Counted from the first letter of the stretch, positions 1-7,012 are shown. The stretch: 12,384 nucleotides of DNA from Bacteroidota bacterium (GCA_023388015.1 JAEWHB010000080.1:1-12384), one strand, 5' to 3'. Notes: generated by a model not told the origin, from the sequence alone. Numbers and translations: made by a program.

Positions 1-928
1 AGCCGATTCCTTTTTCGACTTTTAAATCCATTAAACGGAAGTGACTGCTCACAAAAAAGTGGTCAAGTGGCCAGCGCATAAGCGGATATTTTGCATGAAA
101 AGTGCTGTACATACCACGTCCGATACGTGGATCGAGCATTTCGCTGATGCGTAAAAACAATCGGGTGGTATGGCTCCATGCAACATCATTCAAATCTCCG
201 AATACGATTGATGGTCCCTCAAAGGCTTTGGCTTTTTTTCCGACTATGAGGATTTCCGCATCGCGTTCTGTGCTTTCGGAATTTTCTTGTGGAACGGGTG
301 GAGTAGGATGGATGCCAAAAAGTCTTATGGTTTTTTCATTTATTTTTAAATCGGCAACAATCGAAGGGATTTCTTCATCAATCAGGTAATTAATTTCCTG
401 ATGCTGGATGGGTAACTTCGAATAAAAAAGAAGTCCGTAAGTATTTTCCTTCGGAACTTCAATGAAATAAGGAAATTCCTCTTTCAAAACTTGCATGGCT
501 TTTTTCCATTCGGCATTGGTTTCCAATAGAAAAACAATGTCGGGAGAAACTTCAGAAATACGTTCGATTGCTTTTTTATAATTTTTATTTTCCTGATACA
601 CATTGACCGTCAGAAGTTTGATTTGGTGTTCCGGATTGTTTTCGGTTTCATCAATCAACATTTTTTTTGAAAAAAACGAATAAGGATAAATAAACCAAAA
701 CAAAAAGACAAGGGTCGCGAGGAGTAGGGCGAGCACCACCCATTTCAACCAAAAGTTAAATTCAACAAAAATTCCTGCGAATATCAGCATCAGTAAAACG
801 ATACAGAAAATCTGAAACCGCGGAAAATCCCATACCCGAATCGTCCAATGTGGTGATTTGATAAAGGGCAGAAGCGTTAGAATTATAAAAATAGCTGAAA
901 GAATGTAAAAAATAGAGTCCGCCGGCAT
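1..928 (-). CDS. Membrane-anchored endonuclease/exonuclease/phosphatase (EEP) family protein, 3' end cut by window
   Basis: The leftward frame opens with ATG at 928-926 and stays open to the window edge, giving 309 residues with no stop. Three hydrophobic segments (about residues 4-22, 38-54 and 62-84) come first, then a soluble domain from about residue 103. That domain carries the metal-dependent EEP fold landmarks in order: TVNV with Asn109, a Glu in LLETN (Glu136), GIHP with His207, GDLND with Asp245 and Asn247, and PLDHFFVS with Asp289/His290. The last family motif (SDH) would lie beyond the edge. Known family members cleave phosphodiester or phosphomonoester bonds in nucleic acids, lipids or sugars. 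The substrate here cannot be told. The topology suggests a domain held at the inner membrane. The gene starts about 30 bases after the rlpA terminator, and a weak -7-like box (TAccTTTC, 956-949) abuts the terminator's T-run. Confidence 0.88.
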   Translation of the reverse strand, partial: MPADSIFYILSAIFIILTLLPFIKSPHWTIRVWDFPRFQIFCIVLLMLIFAGIFVEFNFWLKWVVLALLLATLVFLFWFIYPYSFFSKKMLIDETENNPEHQIKLLTVNVYQENKNYKKAIERISEVSPDIVFLLETNAEWKKAMQVLKEEFPYFIEVPKENTYGLLFYSKLPIQHQEINYLIDEEIPSIVADLKINEKTIRLFGIHPTPPVPQENSESTERDAEILIVGKKAKAFEGPSIVFGDLNDVAWSHTTRLFLRISEMLDPRIGRGMYSTFHAKYPLMRWPLDHFFVSSHFRLMDLKVEKGIG

Positions 929-956
929 AGGGTAAATAATTTCAAAATGAAAGGTA

Positions 957-985
957 CAAAAAAAGCTCCCTGAATCGGGAGCTTT
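957..985 (-). terminator. Rho-independent terminator of the rlpA-like gene
   Basis: A perfect 9-bp stem (962-970 with 977-985, core GCTCCC/GGGAGC) encloses a 6-base loop. Read leftward it is followed by an unbroken run of seven Ts at 964-958, partly shared with the stem base. It lies 24 bases after the rlpA-like stop codon and before the EEP gene, so it most likely ends the rlpA-like transcript. Confidence 0.9.
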
Positions 986-1009
986 CTTGATAAATCTTAT
1001 ATTAAGATA

Positions 1010-1381
1010 TTAATTAACCACTTCGTAATCAATGGACATAATACCTCGGTTTATGTCTCCAATTTCTTCAAACGCAGCTTTGCTTAAGTCAAACTGACGG
1101 GTTTTCACAAAAGGTCCTCTGTCATTAACTTCAACCACAACAGATTTTCCTGTTCTATGATTTGTGATTTTTACTTTAGTTCCAAAAGGAAGTGTTTTAT
1201 GAGCGGCTGTGAGCTCATTCATATTGTACTTTTGACCACTTGCAGTAGGTTTTCCATGAAACTTATCACCATACCAAGAAGCTTTTCCGGTTCCTGATAA
1301 CCAAGTAGCACCACTGTAAAGTCCTGCGCCACTAAATGTGATAAATCCAATAACTAATATGAACGTAAATACTGATTTCAT
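1010..1381 (-). CDS. Short RlpA-like protein (double-psi beta-barrel, septal ring lytic transglycosylase family)
   Basis: This 123-residue protein has a hydrophobic N-terminus (about residues 4-24, a signal peptide or anchor with no lipobox cysteine). A single RlpA-type double-psi beta-barrel fills the rest. The hallmarks are GKASWYGDKFHGKPTASG (about 32-49), AAHKTLPFGT and EVNDRGPF, whose His and Asp match residues important for RlpA lytic transglycosylase activity. There is no C-terminal SPOR domain, unlike RlpA of Pseudomonas or E. coli, so septal targeting by denuded glycan binding is not expected from this protein alone. A Gln follows TASG where many homologues have Glu. The family role is cutting peptidoglycan glycan strands in the periplasm, but activity here is inferred. 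The gene is monocistronic, with a promoter at 1409-1442 and a terminator at 957-985. Confidence 0.85.
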   Translation of the reverse strand: MKSVFTFILVIGFITFSGAGLYSGATWLSGTGKASWYGDKFHGKPTASGQKYNMNELTAAHKTLPFGTKVKITNHRTGKSVVVEVNDRGPFVKTRQFDLSKAAFEEIGDINRGIMSIDYEVVN

Positions 1382-1408
1382 TTTTATTTATTTTCAGATT
1401 TGCTCCGG

Positions 1409-1442
1409 CAAAAGTACAACGGCACGCTAATCTGAAAAACAA
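1409..1442 (-). promoter_or_regulatory. Bacteroidota-type promoter of the rlpA-like gene
   Basis: Read leftward, TActTTTG (1416-1409) matches the -7 consensus TAnnTTTG. A TTG at 1442-1440 lies 23 bases upstream, at the edge of the accepted 17-23 base spacing for the -33 element. The -7 box ends 27 bases before the start codon. Confidence 0.6.
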
Positions 1443-1541
1443 TTGGTCAAAATCTATCCCGAAATTTAACTTGAAAAAGCTTCAAACCCTTATAAATAAA
1501 GAGATTTCTTCATGCGGTTAAACTTGTGTTAAAAAAACTTA

Positions 1542-1564
1542 AATTGTTAAAAATTTTAACAATT
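1542..1564. repeat. 23-bp A/T-rich palindrome at the end of yqeY (weak terminator or protein-binding site)
   Basis: An 11-base arm, AATTGTTAAAA at 1542-1552, is repeated perfectly in inverted order at 1554-1564 around one central base. It overlaps the yqeY stop codon (1565-1563). Read leftward, a T-run follows a few bases later (1538-1532), so it could be a weak factor-independent terminator for yqeY. With only two G:C pairs the stem is weak, and a dimeric regulator site is an alternative. Confidence 0.5.
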
Positions 1565-2015
1565 AGTTTGAGGTTAACAGCTTTTTTACAGTTTCAGCAA
1601 TTAATTTTCCTTCTGCTTTTCCGGCTAGTTGGCTAGATGCAATACCCATTACTTTTCCCATATCGGCAGGGCTGGAAGCGCCTGTTTGAGAGATGATTTC
1701 CTTTAATTTGGATTCCAATTCTTCGGCAGAAAGTTGCTGAGGTAAAAATTCTTGTATCACATTTGCTTGTGCTATTTCTTTTTCGGCCAATTCGCTTCTT
1801 CCGTTTGCGGAGAATTGTTCGGCTGCTTCTTTTCTTTGTTTGATTAATTTTTGAAGCATTGCAATTTCCTGGGATTCTGAAACTTCCAGATTTCCGCCTG
1901 AAGTTTTAAGCAAAAGGATTTCAGATTTGATAGCGCGTAAAGCTTCCAGTGCAATCTGGTTTTTGCTTTTCATCGCATCTTTCATCTGATCCATTATTTT
2001 ATTTTCTAAACTCAT
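1563..2015 (-). CDS. yqeY: GatB/YqeY domain-containing protein
   Basis: The 150-residue protein is full length for the YqeY family (usually about 147-150). Recognisable blocks are LRAIKSEI near residue 26, KQRKEAAEQF around 59-68, an NGRSELAEKE stretch, FLPQQLS near 90, MGKVMG near 119 and the terminal GKAEGK-IAETVKKLL. The C-terminal part is related to the tail domain of GatB, the aspartyl/glutamyl-tRNA amidotransferase subunit that contacts tRNA. A tRNA-linked role is often proposed for YqeY but is not settled. It is a cytosolic, mainly helical protein with no signal peptide. It is transcribed away from trigger factor, with a -7 box of its own at 2039-2032. Confidence 0.92.
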   Translation of the reverse strand: MSLENKIMDQMKDAMKSKNQIALEALRAIKSEILLLKTSGGNLEVSESQEIAMLQKLIKQRKEAAEQFSANGRSELAEKEIAQANVIQEFLPQQLSAEELESKLKEIISQTGASSPADMGKVMGIASSQLAGKAEGKLIAETVKKLLTSN

Positions 2016-2031
2016 ATTTTATGATTTTGCA

Positions 2032-2039
2032 CAAAGATA
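2032..2039 (-). promoter_or_regulatory. -7 promoter box of yqeY
   Basis: Read leftward this is TAtcTTTG, a full match to TAnnTTTG, placed 16 bases before the yqeY start. No clear TTG is visible at the -33 distance. Confidence 0.55.
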
Positions 2040-2168
2040 CAAACCTAGGCTTATTCCTAATTCATGTTTTCAGTCAATTAATTTTCCGGAATTACGTAAT
2101 ATAATACAACCAATTCCAATTCAAATTGAAATTATCAAATCTAAACTCATAAATTCTATTAAAATACC

Positions 2169-2176
2169 TACCTTTG
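2169..2176 (+). promoter_or_regulatory. -7 promoter box of tig
   Basis: TAccTTTG matches TAnnTTTG exactly and ends 20 bases before the tig ATG. No good -33 TTG is seen at the expected distance. Together with the box at 2032-2039 it makes 2016-2196 a divergent promoter region. Confidence 0.55.
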
Positions 2177-2196
2177 CAGACCAAATTTTTTAAAAA

Positions 2197-3567
2197 ATGA
2201 ACATTACCCAAAACAGTATAGACAGCTTAAATTCTGTACTTTCCGTTACGATTGAAAAAGACGATTATAAAGAAAAAGTAGAAAAGGCGCTGAACAATTA
2301 CCGCAAAAATGCTTCTATCAAAGGCTTCAGAAAAGGTCAGGTACCTATGAGCTTTGTAAAAAAGCAATTTGAAAAGAGCATCATTTTTGACGAAGTGAAT
2401 CAACTTTTACAAACGGGACTCAATGATTACATTCAAAAAGAAAAAATTTCTATTTTAGGAAATCCACTTCCGAAAGTGAATGAATCACTGGATTGGGATG
2501 CAGATACTTTGAATTTTGAATTCGAATTGGGACTTGCTCCGGAATTTGATGCCGATTTGAGTAAAATCAAAGCTGATACTTACAAAATCGAAGTAAACGA
2601 GGAAGAAGTTCAGAAATATGTTGACAATTTTGCGAAGCGTTTCGGAACCATGAAAACACTTGAAAAAGTGGAAGATGGAGCCAACGTGAAAGTTCTGATG
2701 AAAGAGCTTGATGCCGATAAAAATGCAGTGGAAGGAAGCGAGAAAGAAATCTATCTTTTTGTGGATGAATTGGCAAAGCCAAAAAAACTCATCGGGAAGA
2801 AAATCGGTGATGTGGTGGTTTTGAAATCAAAAGAAATCAGCGAAGACGCGTTAAACCTTGAGCAAATCCTTAGCTGGACACCTGAAAAAGCAAAAGAATT
2901 CGAAGGCGAACTTCAGTTTGAAATCCTTGAAATCACTGCGATGGAAGCTTCTCCGGTTGATCAAAGTTTGTTTGACAAAGTTTATGGCGAAGGCGCTGTG
3001 AAAGACGAAAAAGAATTCCGTCAGAAAATAAAGGAAGAAGCCGAGAAAATGTATGTTCGTGAAACGGACAAACAAATGATGAATGAAGTGGTGGAAGAAT
3101 TAATCAAAGAAACGAAATTTGATCTTCCAACTGAATTTTTGTCACGTTGGTTGGTTTTCTCAAATGAAAATATCGAAACAGAAGAAGAAGCTGCCGAACA
3201 GTTGAAAAAAGAAGAAAGTGGATTGCGTTATCAGTTAATTGAGTCCAAAATCGCTGAAAAATACGATTTGAAAGTCGAGTATGCAGACGTTGAAAACGCA
3301 ATGCGCAAAATCATCAAAGAACAATTGTCCATGTACGGACAAGCCAATATGCCGGAAGAAGATTTGGAAAAAATCGTTCAGGGATCTATTCAAAACCAGC
3401 AGGAATTCCAGCGTATGGCTGACCAGGTTTTTGCAGACAAAATGATGCAGGCATTTAAAGACAATGCTAAACTGAACGAGAAAAAGGTTACATTTGATGA
3501 GTTTGTGAAACTGATGGAAGAGAAAAATGCGCAGCATCACAACCATGATCATGACCACGAACATTAA
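2197..3567 (+). CDS. tig: Trigger factor, ribosome-associated chaperone
   Basis: The 456-residue protein carries the ribosome-docking signature GFRKGQVP (about residues 43-50) in its N-terminal domain. This is the loop that binds ribosomal protein L23 at the exit tunnel. The middle region (about 145-250) occupies the place of the FKBP-type prolyl isomerase domain but shows none of its usual landmark motifs, so isomerase activity is doubtful. The rest (about 255-440) is the charged helical C-terminal domain that cradles nascent chains. The last residues are His/Asp-rich (HHNHDHDHEH), a possible metal-binding tail not found in E. coli trigger factor. It is somewhat longer than the 432-residue E. 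coli protein. clpP follows 80 bases downstream with no terminator between, the usual bacterial tig-clpP-clpX order. The ATG follows an A/T-rich leader and a -7 box. Confidence 0.95.
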   Translation: MNITQNSIDSLNSVLSVTIEKDDYKEKVEKALNNYRKNASIKGFRKGQVPMSFVKKQFEKSIIFDEVNQLLQTGLNDYIQKEKISILGNPLPKVNESLDWDADTLNFEFELGLAPEFDADLSKIKADTYKIEVNEEEVQKYVDNFAKRFGTMKTLEKVEDGANVKVLMKELDADKNAVEGSEKEIYLFVDELAKPKKLIGKKIGDVVVLKSKEISEDALNLEQILSWTPEKAKEFEGELQFEILEITAMEASPVDQSLFDKVYGEGAVKDEKEFRQKIKEEAEKMYVRETDKQMMNEVVEELIKETKFDLPTEFLSRWLVFSNENIETEEEAAEQLKKEESGLRYQLIESKIAEKYDLKVEYADVENAMRKIIKEQLSMYGQANMPEEDLEKIVQGSIQNQQEFQRMADQVFADKMMQAFKDNAKLNEKKVTFDEFVKLMEEKNAQHHNHDHDHEH

Positions 3568-3577
3568 TAAATTAAAG

Positions 3578-3617
3578 TTGACATTTCGTCAGTAAAGCAA
3601 GATTTGTATTATTTTTG
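3578..3617 (+). promoter_or_regulatory. Candidate promoter(s) for clpP
   Basis: TTG at 3578-3580 is followed after 18 bases by AAgaTTTG (3599-3606), a near -7 box. A perfect -7 box, TAttTTTG, lies at 3610-3617 but is 29 bases from that TTG. Either could let clpP be transcribed separately from tig. Reading through from tig is equally possible because there is no terminator. Confidence 0.4.
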
Positions 3618-3647
3618 AATGATTGACTTTAATTAGAAAAAATAAAT

Positions 3648-4310
3648 ATGGATTACGGAAAAGAATTTAAAAAATACGCAACAGGACATCAACGGATCAA
3701 TAGTCTTCACGTGGATAGTTATGTAGAAAGCATGACTCCCTACATCGTTGAAGAAAGAAAATTGAACGTTGCCCAAATGGACGTTTTTTCCCGATTGATG
3801 ATGGACAGAATTATCTTTTTGGGAACGCCTATCAACGATGAAATCGCCAATATCATTCAGGCGCAGCTATTGTTTTTGGAAAGTGTGGATGCTTCAAAAG
3901 ATATTCAGATTTACATCAACTCTCCGGGAGGTGGCGTTCACGCCGGATTGGGGATTTATGACACCATGCAAATCGTAAAACCTGATGTGGCGACAATTTG
4001 TACAGGTATGGCAGCTTCTATGGGAGCGGTTTTGCTTTGTGCGGGTGCTGCCGGAAAACGTTCCGCTTTGAAGCACTCACGTGTGATGATTCATCAGCCT
4101 TTGGGTGGTGCACAGGGACAGGCGACCGATATGGAAATTACCCTGAAACAGATTTTGATGTTGAAAGAAGAATTGTACAACATCATAGCGCAACACTCAG
4201 GTCAGTCTTTTGAGAGAATTCAAAAAGACGGAGAACGCGACTACTGGATGACTTCTTCTGAAGCCAAAGAATACGGAATGGTAGACGAAGTATTGGCTCC
4301 GCGAACTTAA
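3648..4310 (+). CDS. clpP: ATP-dependent Clp protease proteolytic subunit ClpP
   Basis: This 220-residue protein is the self-compartmentalising serine protease that degrades unfolded substrates delivered by ClpX or another Clp ATPase in the cytosol. The catalytic triad is intact: Ser124 in GMAASMGA, His149 in MIHQPLGG and Asp198 in GERDYWMTSSEA. The oxyanion and strand motif INSPGGGVHAG (about 90-100) and the handle region around 155-185 are also present. The N-terminal extension before IVEERK (about 32 residues) fits a propeptide or axial loop that is often trimmed on assembly. It lies 80 bases after tig. Unusually, clpX does not follow directly, since two membrane-protein genes intervene, the first starting only 12 bases after the clpP stop. 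Composition here is much richer in G+C than in those two genes (34 of 60 bases at 4021-4080). Confidence 0.97.
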   Translation: MDYGKEFKKYATGHQRINSLHVDSYVESMTPYIVEERKLNVAQMDVFSRLMMDRIIFLGTPINDEIANIIQAQLLFLESVDASKDIQIYINSPGGGVHAGLGIYDTMQIVKPDVATICTGMAASMGAVLLCAGAAGKRSALKHSRVMIHQPLGGAQGQATDMEITLKQILMLKEELYNIIAQHSGQSFERIQKDGERDYWMTSSEAKEYGMVDEVLAPRT

Positions 4311-4322
4311 TATCATTTTATA

Positions 4323-4937
4323 ATGAACCCGAAAAGGTTACTTTTTACACTTTTTCTGCTGTATTGGGCAGGTGTGTATGGAGTAACCTTTTTTAGTGAA
4401 AATTATAAAGAGAAAATTAAAAACTCTTCTTATCGTTTTTTTATGCCAACCGGCTACAATATGTTTTCTCCGGTTACTCAAACGACTTTTAATGTGAAGT
4501 TTGAATTTTTTGAAAGAGAAGCCAAAATAGGTGAAATCAATTCTTGGGATTATCTAAATGAAAATGGGAAATTTCCTGTCGAGAGAAAGGAGGTTTTTCT
4601 TAAAAAAATGGTGTATTTCTATCGTGTTCCGGATTTGGATTATGCTTTTTTGAAAAATGATTACGATTTAAAATATAGGAATAAAAAGGAAGATTTAGAT
4701 AGTATTTACGCTCAGGATATCTATTTAAAGAATCTGATTTCCAAAATCAAAAAATCTTCAGAATTATTTATAAAAGAAGATGCTGATTTAGAAAGAGCAG
4801 ATAGTGTGTTTATATCGATTAAAAGAACTCCGATTATATTGCCTTTCCATCCTGAATATAAAGAAAACTATACGTTTCATGTAGGCGACACTGTTTTTTT
4901 TAGCACTTATTATTTACCTCAAAGCTTTGCCAAATGA
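4323..4937 (+). CDS. Single-pass membrane protein, SdpA-like partner of the adjacent HTTM protein
   Basis: I recognise no firm family. The 204 residues begin with one hydrophobic segment (about 6-24) followed by a soluble part likely outside the inner membrane. The stretch RFFMPTGYNMFSP (38-50) is the best clue. Small proteins encoded beside HTTM-domain genes, including SdpA-family proteins, tend to carry a similar aromatic/Pro-rich segment soon after the membrane anchor. That similarity is from memory and is inference. The rest is Lys/Glu-rich, with no cysteine and no catalytic motif that I can name. The gene starts 12 bases after the clpP stop, and its TGA overlaps the next gene's ATG (ATGA, 4934-4937), which implies translational coupling and joint function. 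The DNA is markedly AT-rich compared with clpP. Confidence 0.75.
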   Translation: MNPKRLLFTLFLLYWAGVYGVTFFSENYKEKIKNSSYRFFMPTGYNMFSPVTQTTFNVKFEFFEREAKIGEINSWDYLNENGKFPVERKEVFLKKMVYFYRVPDLDYAFLKNDYDLKYRNKKEDLDSIYAQDIYLKNLISKIKKSSELFIKEDADLERADSVFISIKRTPIILPFHPEYKENYTFHVGDTVFFSTYYLPQSFAK

Positions 4938-5779
4938 ATTTTTGGATTACAGAAAGGAATTTTTATCCGTCCCTTTTCAGGATGTTATTAGGAATTTTAA
5001 TTTTGGTAGATGCTATCATTAGTTTGTGGGTAGGGGATTTTATGTTTGATGAAAAATACAATATGTTTTATTCGAATAATATTGTTTTTGATTTATTCAG
5101 GGATCACCGCGTAATATTATATATAGTTTACATACTTTTTCTGCTATCTTTTTTATTGGGTATTGGTGGATTTCTTGTAAAAGCGGTAGTGTTTTTATTG
5201 AGTGTAATATTTGAAATGCTGGAACCTGCGGCGCTAACCTGGGGAGATATGATCCTGAATTACACACTTTTATTTTTTATTTTTGTTGATTCTTCCCGGT
5301 ATTTTACAATTAAAAAAACCATCGGGAAAAGAGCGGAATTATTTCAATACTTATCCCAATTAGCCGTTTGGTCAATTATTTTGAATATATTTTTGGTTTA
5401 TTTAAGTAATGGTTATTCCAAAATCAATGACACAGCATGGCAAAATGGCTATGCTGTATACTTTTCATTTGCTCAGTTTCAGGATTTTGAAAATGGAATT
5501 TTTTATCAAATTTTAAAACATGAATGGTTGACCAAGTTGACTAATTATTTCATAATTTTTTTTCAAATAACATTTCCATTCTTTATTATGATTAAAAAGA
5601 CGAGGTTTTTTGTGATTTTAATTGGAGTACTACTGCATCTTGTGATGATGTGGCAGTTCGGTTTATGGAAATTTGAATTGGTTGTTATATTATTATACGG
5701 ATTCCTTTTGTCAGATGATGAGTGGATGAGATTACTCCCTAATAAATTTAGGCATAAAGTTCTTAATGAAAATTTCTAA
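4934..5779 (+). CDS. HTTM (SdpB / vitamin K-dependent gamma-carboxylase-like) polytopic membrane protein
   Basis: The 281-residue protein has about seven or eight hydrophobic segments (roughly 12-34, 59-79, 82-97, 105-119, 141-160, 202-220, 224-243 and 246-260). The landmark is YLSNGYSKINDTAWQNGYAV (156-175), matching the HTTM pattern of a membrane helix ending in G-x-x-K followed by W-x-x-G-x-A. A later membrane-embedded His (His235, in LLHLVMM) also fits. HTTM domains occur in the vitamin K-dependent gamma-carboxylase and in SdpB, the Bacillus membrane protein that with SdpA matures the SdpC toxin. At 281 residues it lacks the large lumenal domain of true carboxylases. Function is unknown; processing or modification of a peptide or lipid at the membrane is the family-based guess. 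It is translationally coupled to the preceding gene. G+C falls to 11 of 60 bases at 5041-5100. Confidence 0.75.
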   Translation: MNFWITERNFYPSLFRMLLGILILVDAIISLWVGDFMFDEKYNMFYSNNIVFDLFRDHRVILYIVYILFLLSFLLGIGGFLVKAVVFLLSVIFEMLEPAALTWGDMILNYTLLFFIFVDSSRYFTIKKTIGKRAELFQYLSQLAVWSIILNIFLVYLSNGYSKINDTAWQNGYAVYFSFAQFQDFENGIFYQILKHEWLTKLTNYFIIFFQITFPFFIMIKKTRFFVILIGVLLHLVMMWQFGLWKFELVVILLYGFLLSDDEWMRLLPNKFRHKVLNENF

Positions 5780-5784
5780 TGTTG

Positions 5785-5792
5785 TACATTTG
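5785..5792 (+). promoter_or_regulatory. -7 promoter box of clpX
   Basis: TAcaTTTG is an exact match to TAnnTTTG, placed 23 bases before the clpX TTG start and just after the stop of the HTTM gene. The -33 position offers only a TTC (5760-5762, 22 bases upstream). It suggests clpX can be transcribed independently of the inserted pair. Confidence 0.5.
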
Positions 5793-5815
5793 TAAGTTCT
5801 AAAAATTAATAAAAA

Positions 5816-7012
5816 TTGGAAGAAAATAAATGTTCTTTTTGTGGACGGAGTAAGAGTGACGTTAATTTGCTGGTAGCAGGAATTGAGGGTCATATATGCG
5901 ATCAGTGTATTGAACAAGCACATGGGATTGTTTTGGAAGAGGTTTCATTCAAAAACAAAAATCAGTTAATTAATCCCTTGCCTCTGAAATCGCCAAAAGA
6001 AATCAAAAAATTTCTGGACGACTATATTATAGGTCAAGATCATGCCAAAAAAATATTGTCTGTTGCTGTATTTAACCATTATAAAAGGATTCTGAATCCG
6101 GTTCAAAAACAAGACGATGTGGAAATTGATAAATCCAATGTTGTTCTTGTGGGTGAAACAGGCAGCGGTAAAACATTGTTGGCCAAAACAATTGCAAGGA
6201 TGTTAAATGTGCCTTTTGCGATAGTGGATGCTACGGTATTAACCGAAGCCGGATATGTAGGCGAAGATGTGGAAAGTATTTTGACTCGTCTTTTGCAAGA
6301 TGCAAATTACGATGTAGATTTAGCTGAAAAAGGAATTGTCTTCATAGATGAAATCGATAAAATCGCCCGAAAAAGTGACAACCCATCCATTACGCGAGAT
6401 GTTTCCGGGGAAGGCGTACAGCAAGCGATGCTGAAAATTTTGGAAGGAACCATTGTAAATGTTCCACCAAAAGGGGGGCGTAAACATCCTGACCAAAAAT
6501 TTGTTGAGATCAACACAAAAGATATCTTATTTATTGCAGGAGGAGCTTTTTCAGGAATCGAAAGACACATTGCCAATCGACTCAATACACATGTAATTGG
6601 GTTTAAAAATGGTGATAGCCCAAAATCAACAGGTGATTTGTTGAATGAAGTGAATGCAATGGATTTAAAATCTTTTGGACTGATTCCAGAGTTAATTGGT
6701 CGCCTTCCGGTAATTGCCAATCTAACACCTTTGGACGAAATAGCGATGAAGAGAATCCTCACAGAGCCCAAAAACGCTTTGGTTAAGCAATACCAGAAAT
6801 TATTTTCACTAGAAGAAAAGGAATTGATCGTAAAAGATTCAGCTTTGGATTATATAGTAGAAAAGGCTGAGGAGTTGGGTTTAGGTGCCAGAGGTTTAAG
6901 GTCTGTGGTAGAGGAAATCTTTACAGATATCATGTATGAAATTGAAGAAATGCCAGAAAGAATTGAGATAGACAGAGAAAGTATTGAGAAGAAATTGTAT
7001 AAGGCAGTTTAA
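5816..7012 (+). CDS. clpX: ATP-dependent Clp protease ATP-binding subunit ClpX (TTG start)
   Basis: This 398-residue AAA+ unfoldase recognises substrates, unfolds them with ATP and feeds them to ClpP. All key elements are present: a zinc-binding domain with Cys6, Cys9, Cys28 and Cys31; Walker A GETGSGKT (113-120); pore-1 loop GYVG (146-149); Walker B IVFIDE (174-179); the RKH loop (222-224); the ClpP-docking tripeptide IGF (261-263); the arginine-finger motif GRLP (295-298); and sensor-2 GARGLRS (357-363). The start is TTG at 5816. An in-frame TAA at 5810-5812, two codons upstream, excludes any earlier start, and no ATG lies between it and the essential zinc cysteines. The protein is a little shorter than most ClpX proteins at both ends. 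Separation from clpP by two genes is unusual. No convincing terminator follows. Confidence 0.96.
   Translation: MEENKCSFCGRSKSDVNLLVAGIEGHICDQCIEQAHGIVLEEVSFKNKNQLINPLPLKSPKEIKKFLDDYIIGQDHAKKILSVAVFNHYKRILNPVQKQDDVEIDKSNVVLVGETGSGKTLLAKTIARMLNVPFAIVDATVLTEAGYVGEDVESILTRLLQDANYDVDLAEKGIVFIDEIDKIARKSDNPSITRDVSGEGVQQAMLKILEGTIVNVPPKGGRKHPDQKFVEINTKDILFIAGGAFSGIERHIANRLNTHVIGFKNGDSPKSTGDLLNEVNAMDLKSFGLIPELIGRLPVIANLTPLDEIAMKRILTEPKNALVKQYQKLFSLEEKELIVKDSALDYIVEKAEELGLGARGLRSVVEEIFTDIMYEIEEMPERIEIDRESIEKKLYKAV

Noticed and set aside
102..389. Rightward 95-codon open frame
   Set aside because: It is antisense to the EEP-family gene, whose catalytic motifs are clear across the same bases.
3235..3564. 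Leftward 109-codon open frame with a hydrophobic, Phe-rich product
   Set aside because: It is the complement of the Lys/Glu-rich and His-rich end of tig; the hydrophobicity is a by-product of the opposite strand's codons.
4311..5815. A complete SDP-type toxin locus (toxin plus maturation plus immunity)
   Set aside because: Only SdpA/SdpB-like candidates are present. No small exported toxin precursor or immunity membrane protein fits between clpP and clpX.
6307..6771. Leftward 154-codon open frame inside clpX
   Set aside because: It lies wholly within the well-supported clpX gene on the other strand and its product has no recognisable features; it is a coding shadow.
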